Assembly (NCBI GenBank): GCA_963921425.1
Contig: OY992839.1
Span: forward strand, 12,999,409-13,063,408
Source of the DNA: Dryas octopetala
Lineage: Eukaryota; Streptophyta; Magnoliopsida; Rosales; Rosaceae
Length of the DNA: 64,000 nucleotides
Direction: 5' to 3'
The notes under the pieces were generated by a model. That model was not told where the DNA came from. It was given only the letters and a program-made list of their open reading frames with translations, and searched no databases. Both the position numbers and the translations under genes were made by a program. Every line of letters begins with the position of its first letter. The first letter of the stretch is position 1. Positions 60,092 to 64,000 of this stretch are shown piece after piece.

Positions 60092-61921
60092 ATGTCTGAC
60101 GGAGGCCCTATCCTCGACCAAGTCGACAACACCCCGCTGGTTGACAAGCGAGGTAAGAAGACTGCCGAATCTGACCAGGAGGAGTACATCCAGCGATTGG
60201 AGGCTCAGCTCCAGCGAACCCAGGAACAGCTCGACCTCCAAAAAGGTGCAACACAGCTTTATGAGCGACTCCTCCGCGACAGGGAAGGACATACCACTCC
60301 CCGGAGTGGTGAGAGGAGGAACCCCCATGACAGGAACGAACACACCACTCTCCGGAGTGGTGAGATGAGGGATCCCCCCCGAAGGGACCAAAATGTTCCC
60401 CGCCAATTGGATGTAGGGCAAGGTAGCCATCCACCCCCAGGTTTCCAAAAGAGACTTGTCCACCCGGTCAGCCGGGCTCGATCTGGCGAGCATCCTACCC
60501 GCTCTGAAGAGTTCCACATTTATCGGGACTGTCGTCATCTGCTCGACGACAACCGCTCTCGGCGAGAAGATCAGCGGACGAACCGGGGTGAATCTAACCC
60601 ACGTTCCCAAAACTTGGAGGAAGAGCAGGCTCCTCGTCCCAAGCGACGACGAGGAGAAGAGCAGGTTTTCTCGGCTGGGCGCCGCGCAGAAGATGACACT
60701 TTCACAAGTGAGCAAGTCGCTGACTCCGGTAACAGCGGATCCCTTCCACCAGACCAACTCCAACAACTCTTCATGGACATCAGCGAACGCCTGAGGAGAG
60801 TGGAGGGGGGAAGTCATGGTGGGCACCCATCTTTGGAAATAAGGGAGCTACCTGGACCTTTCACAGCTCGCATCCTGTCTACTCCCCCGGTTGGCGACGT
60901 CCGACCTCCCAAAATAACTCCGTACACAGGGAAAGAAGACCCATATGACCACCTCATGAGTTTCAGGTCAGCCCTGGAGTCCAAAGGTGCTGATGACGTT
61001 ACCAAGTGTCGAATCTTCCCTTCTACCCTCTCTGGCAGTGCAAGGGACTGGTTCTACCAACTTCCTCCGGGCTCGGTTGATTGCTTCAACGAGCTCCGAG
61101 AGCTCTTCCTAGGCCAGTATATCATCCAGACCGATAGAATCTACACCACGGATGACCTGACTCGAGTCCGACAGGTCAGCAGGGAATCCCTCCGGGAATA
61201 CATCACTCGATTTCAGCTAGAACGATCCCGGTGTCGCGACTGTGATGAGAAGGTAGCCTTCGCTGCTTTCAAGGGTGGTCTCCTAGAGGGGGACTTCTTG
61301 TTTGAACTCAACCGCCGCAATCCGCGCACCTACAAAGAACTCATGCAAGAGGCCATTGCCTATGCTACTGCTGAATTTAAAACATATGGGAAGAAGCCGC
61401 CCACCATGGATCGCTCAAGTACCGACCAGGCCATCATAGTGCCACCCCAGCCCAAGCCCTACTCGGGTAACCAACATGGGGGGTCCGGGAAAAAGTTCAG
61501 TAAATTCACCAAGAAGCAATTTGGTGATGGTAGAGGTGGAGGGCAACGAAGGGAGGAAACTTATCAGCCATCCGACCCTACCCATATCCGCCCCATGCAT
61601 TCAAGGGAAGCCAAGTACCATGCATTCAGGGCGCGGCTATGGCAAATGCATTCAAGGGAAACTAAGTACCATGCATTCACGGAAGTCCTACCACGGACAC
61701 TTTTTTCTTCATTTTTAATCAAAGTCTTAATTGGCTGTATAGACCCCCGGGCCATCAGACATCCGACCCTACCCATACCCGCCCCATGCATTCAAGGGAA
61801 GCCAAGTACCATGCATTCAGGGCGCGGCTATGGCAAATGCATTCAAGGGAAACTAAGTACCATGCATTCACGGAAGTCCTACCACGGACACTTTTTTCTT
61901 CATTTTTTCTCAAAGTCTTAA
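60092..61921 (+). CDS. gypsy gag, read through into the repeat block
   Basis: Gag forms the particle that packages retrotransposon RNA. The first ATG in frame (MSDGGPILD) gives 609 residues. The N-terminal part is charged with a coiled-coil segment (EEYIQRLEAQLQRTQEQL). The retrotransposon gag core runs from about GSARDWFYQLPPGSV to ELMQEAIAYATAEFKTYGKK. A basic region GRGGGQRREE follows. After about residue 490 the frame passes into the tandem repeats (MHSREAKYHAF), so the natural C-terminus with its CCHC knuckle and the protease are missing. It is a deletion fusion, not a normal product; whether it is translated is unknown. Confidence 0.85.
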   Translation: MSDGGPILDQVDNTPLVDKRGKKTAESDQEEYIQRLEAQLQRTQEQLDLQKGATQLYERLLRDREGHTTPRSGERRNPHDRNEHTTLRSGEMRDPPRRDQNVPRQLDVGQGSHPPPGFQKRLVHPVSRARSGEHPTRSEEFHIYRDCRHLLDDNRSRREDQRTNRGESNPRSQNLEEEQAPRPKRRRGEEQVFSAGRRAEDDTFTSEQVADSGNSGSLPPDQLQQLFMDISERLRRVEGGSHGGHPSLEIRELPGPFTARILSTPPVGDVRPPKITPYTGKEDPYDHLMSFRSALESKGADDVTKCRIFPSTLSGSARDWFYQLPPGSVDCFNELRELFLGQYIIQTDRIYTTDDLTRVRQVSRESLREYITRFQLERSRCRDCDEKVAFAAFKGGLLEGDFLFELNRRNPRTYKELMQEAIAYATAEFKTYGKKPPTMDRSSTDQAIIVPPQPKPYSGNQHGGSGKKFSKFTKKQFGDGRGGGQRREETYQPSDPTHIRPMHSREAKYHAFRARLWQMHSRETKYHAFTEVLPRTLFSSFLIKVLIGCIDPRAIRHPTLPIPAPCIQGKPSTMHSGRGYGKCIQGKLSTMHSRKSYHGHFFLHFFSKS

Positions 61922-62215
61922 TTGGCTGTATGGACCCCCGGGCCATCAGACATCCGACCCTGCCCATATCCGCCCATGCATTCAAGGGAAGCTAAGTACC
62001 ATGCATTCAGGGCGCAGCTGTGGCACATGCATTCAAGGGAACTTAAGTACCATGCATTCAAGGGAAAATCAATCTCATGCATTCAAGGGAAACTAAGTAC
62101 CATGCATTCAGAGAAAAATCAATTTCATGCATCCAAGGGAAACTAAGTACCATGCATTCGATAACATTCTGCAATACCATGTATTCAAAAGAAGGGCATC
62201 CTACCCCATAACGGG
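61570..62215 (+). repeat. Tandem-repeat block of element 2
   Basis: Same block as at 1612-2170. Units of about 190 bp begin at 61685 and 61876 (GTCCTACCACGGACAC), preceded by a partial unit. Shorter CATGCATTCAAGGGAA units follow to about 62160. It has at least one more long unit than element 1. Confidence 0.9.
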
Positions 62216-62319
62216 TTGGACACCCTCCAAATCATCCAAATATCATAAAGTACAAAGGGAATAATCAAAAGAGTTTGTAATTTGGTACGGGCTACATCCG
62301 ACCCGCCATATAACTCAAA

Positions 62320-62625
62320 CAAAAATAGGGCGATGGTCCGCCCACCCCTGCCCCCGGGCCATGTTTGCTTCAAACATTTATTTGGGATCCTCTCCCATGT
62401 CATGCTCCCCACCTGTGGATGCTCCATCCTCGGGCTCTTCCCCCTGGGTACCTCCCTCTGGAACATTGGCATGTCCATCATTACTGCCAGCCCCTAACAG
62501 ACCACCTGCTTGGCTTGGCTCAGCTCCTCCTCGCACTGCTCCAACTCTTGCCTAGCCTGGTCTGCCTCCTTCCTGGCCTGCAGTAGCTCGGCCTGCAATG
62601 CATTGATTAGGCTTCCTGCCCCGGC
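62320..62625 (-). pseudogene. Remnant of the antisense gene in element 2
   Basis: The minus strand keeps part of the coiled coil (QARQELEQCEEELSQAKQ and ALQAELLQARKEADQ) and the 3' region seen at 2290-2660. The transposase_28-like exon and the basic exon are missing. The sequence then changes to a GC-rich array. Confidence 0.75.
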
Positions 62626-63235
62626 TCGAGCCCAGGCTTCCGCCCTGCTCACCACCCAGGCTTCCGCGCCGCGCACCCACCCAGGCTTCCGCGCTGCTGA
62701 CACCAGCTTCCTCCGAGCTTTCGCCCCGTACACCGCCAGCCCCGGCCCGAGCCCAGGCTTCCGCCCCGCGCACCCACTCAGGCTTCCTCGCCACGCACCC
62801 ACCCAGGTTTCCGCGCCCCTGACGCCAGCTCTCTCCGAGCTTCCGCCTAGTGCACCACCAGCCCCGGCCCGAACCCAGGCTTCCGCCCCGCACACCTGCC
62901 CATCAAAAAAAAAAAAACAACAAAAATCAAGATGGGAAGTACTCGGAATACCAAGACAACACCATGGACATATCAAGATCGCTACTGGTTTCCCACCCCT
63001 CATATGTGCTCTTCCACCCCCAAATTTACAACATTCACTCTATCACTTTTCACATGCTCAACCACCAACCATTTATCAAAGCCAATATTCACAATATCAA
63101 TTCAAAGGGAAGAGCAATGACAACCCAATCCTTACCAGTATTCCGCGGCTTCAACAGCTCAGACGGGTTCCGACCCACTAATCTTGTTTCCTATGTACCT
63201 GGCCAAAAACACAACAACACCCAATAAATTACAAA
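62626..63235. other. GC-rich array and antisense-gene leader remnant
   Basis: Bases 62626-62900 are degenerate tandem copies of AGGCTTCCGCCCCGCGCACCC type, ending in a poly(A) run. Bases about 62950-63235 resemble the antisense-gene leader at 4480-4745 of element 1. Frames across the array look like composition artefacts. Confidence 0.6.
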
Positions 63236-63299
63236 GTCCAAGAATGAAGGCGTGTGGCCTACCCAGTGCTCAGCAAGGCTCATATCCACTTGTACCACC

Positions 63300-63425
63300 T
63301 CCTGCCCGAGCAGCCGCGCACCCGTGCACCCGTGCACCCGTGCACCCGAGCAGCCGCGCACCCGAGCACCCATGCACCCGTGCACCCGAGCACCCGTGCA
63401 CCCGTGCACCCGAGCACTACCCCCA
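63300..63425 (+). repeat. CACCCG(T/A)G tandem array
   Basis: About a dozen near-perfect short units of GCACCCGTGCACCCGAG type with occasional CAGCCGC. It occupies the place of the larger CCGAGC-rich array of element 1. Confidence 0.85.
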
Positions 63426-63651
63426 CCCACCCGAGCCGACCCCTTCTCTGCACTACTCTTCCACAACAGCCGAGCCTATATTTGGTTATCTAAACAAAAA
63501 AGGGAGGCAGCTGTATTTGGTTATCCTTAAAAAAAAAAAAAAAAAAAAGGGAGGGGCAGCTCTCTCTCTCCTCCAATGGTCACAAAAAAAAAAGAGGAAG
63601 ATGTGGGTGCGGAATCCTTATATTTGAGCTCTACCATTTAATTCAAGATCC

Positions 63652-63862
63652 TCATTTACAAAGGGCGACATCCCACCATTAAAATCGGACGAGATTCACT
63701 GGGATTACACGAAGCGTCTACTGCTCGGAATACAGATTCTCATTTACAAAGGGCGACATCCCACCATTAAAATCGGACGAGGTTCACTGGGATTACACGA
63801 AGCGTCTACTGCTCGGAATACAGGGTGATCAGAAACTCAAAAAAAAAAAAAAAAAAAAAAAA
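63652..63862 (+). repeat. 88-bp direct duplication with poly(A) tail in element 2
   Basis: Two copies begin TCATTTACAAAGGGCGACAT at 63652 and 63740, the second running into a long A tract. It corresponds to the looser duplication at 6084-6235 in element 1. Confidence 0.88.
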
Positions 63863-64000
63863 AGGGATCTTTCATGTGTAACCCCCCAAGCTTTCCTACA
63901 GTACAGCTTTCTTGCTCAGGAACTTGGGGGACTTCTAGACAGTAGCTTAAGCAGGAACAAGTGTGTGGTTACTTGTCGTTCTGCTCGGACTCTTTTGTGT

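Larger units (their letters stand above)
59361..64000 (+). mobile_element. Ty3/gypsy element 2, internally deleted (cut by window end)
   Basis: Same family as element 1. Present are the 5' LTR, primer-binding site, gag, tandem-repeat block, remnants of the antisense gene, GC-rich arrays and the tail leading to the 3' LTR. The 3' LTR should begin about 50 bases beyond the window, judged from element 1. Protease, RT, RNase H and integrase are entirely absent: gag runs directly into the repeat block that in element 1 follows integrase. It can only move with proteins from a relative. Confidence 0.92.

Noticed and set aside
61570..62160. Regular short repeats resembling a CRISPR array
   Set aside because: Units are directly adjoining with variable short spacers, lie inside a retrotransposon and recur in its sister copy. 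The genome is a plant nuclear one.

Overview
The window is nuclear DNA of a flowering plant. Spliced genes with GT-AG introns, a TIR-NBS-LRR disease-resistance gene, plant-type SEC5, E2 and GASA genes and many LTR retrotransposons all point that way. The TIR-NBS-LRR gene argues for a eudicot, because grasses lack this class. A woody, Rosaceae-like genome would fit, but that is only an impression. No bacterial, organellar or CRISPR feature was seen.

Layout: bases 1-7056 are the 3' half of a Ty3/gypsy element (element 1). It carries the end of pol, a tandem-repeat block, an intact antisense gene in three exons, a GC-rich array and the 3' LTR. A minus-strand TIR-NBS-LRR gene (8062-12896) follows and is broken by an 8-bp frameshift. 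Bases 13.1-20.7 kb are transposon debris plus a young gag-less Copia element (15617-20324), nested in the LTR of an older Copia. The plus-strand exocyst gene SEC5 fills 23514-41037 with 21 exons and an unbroken frame; its introns hold LINE, Copia and MITE remnants. A four-exon minus-strand GASA/snakin gene lies at 41821-44033.

Bases 44.7-53.6 kb are gene-poor. They hold several fold-back elements, a copy of a TNL LRR exon split by a transposon, a LINE scrap and a TRIM element nested in an AT-rich repeat. A minus-strand ubiquitin-conjugating E2 gene (53697-56558, with a 5' UTR exon near 57.4 kb) is followed by a hAT-like element and an inverted copy of a repeat also present in a SEC5 intron. 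Bases 59361-64000 are a second copy of the gypsy family (element 2). It has its 5' LTR, primer-binding site and gag, but pol and most of the antisense gene are deleted.

The genes do not form a pathway: SEC5 serves exocytosis, the E2 protein ubiquitination, GASA encodes a secreted peptide and the TNL is a decayed immune receptor. The strongest biological story is the retroelements: two states of one gypsy family (antisense gene intact versus pol deleted), a near-identical-LTR Copia that cannot encode its own gag, and a cluster of fold-back elements with strand-asymmetric GC-rich arms. Splice sites, termini and identities were read by eye and may be off by a base in places.
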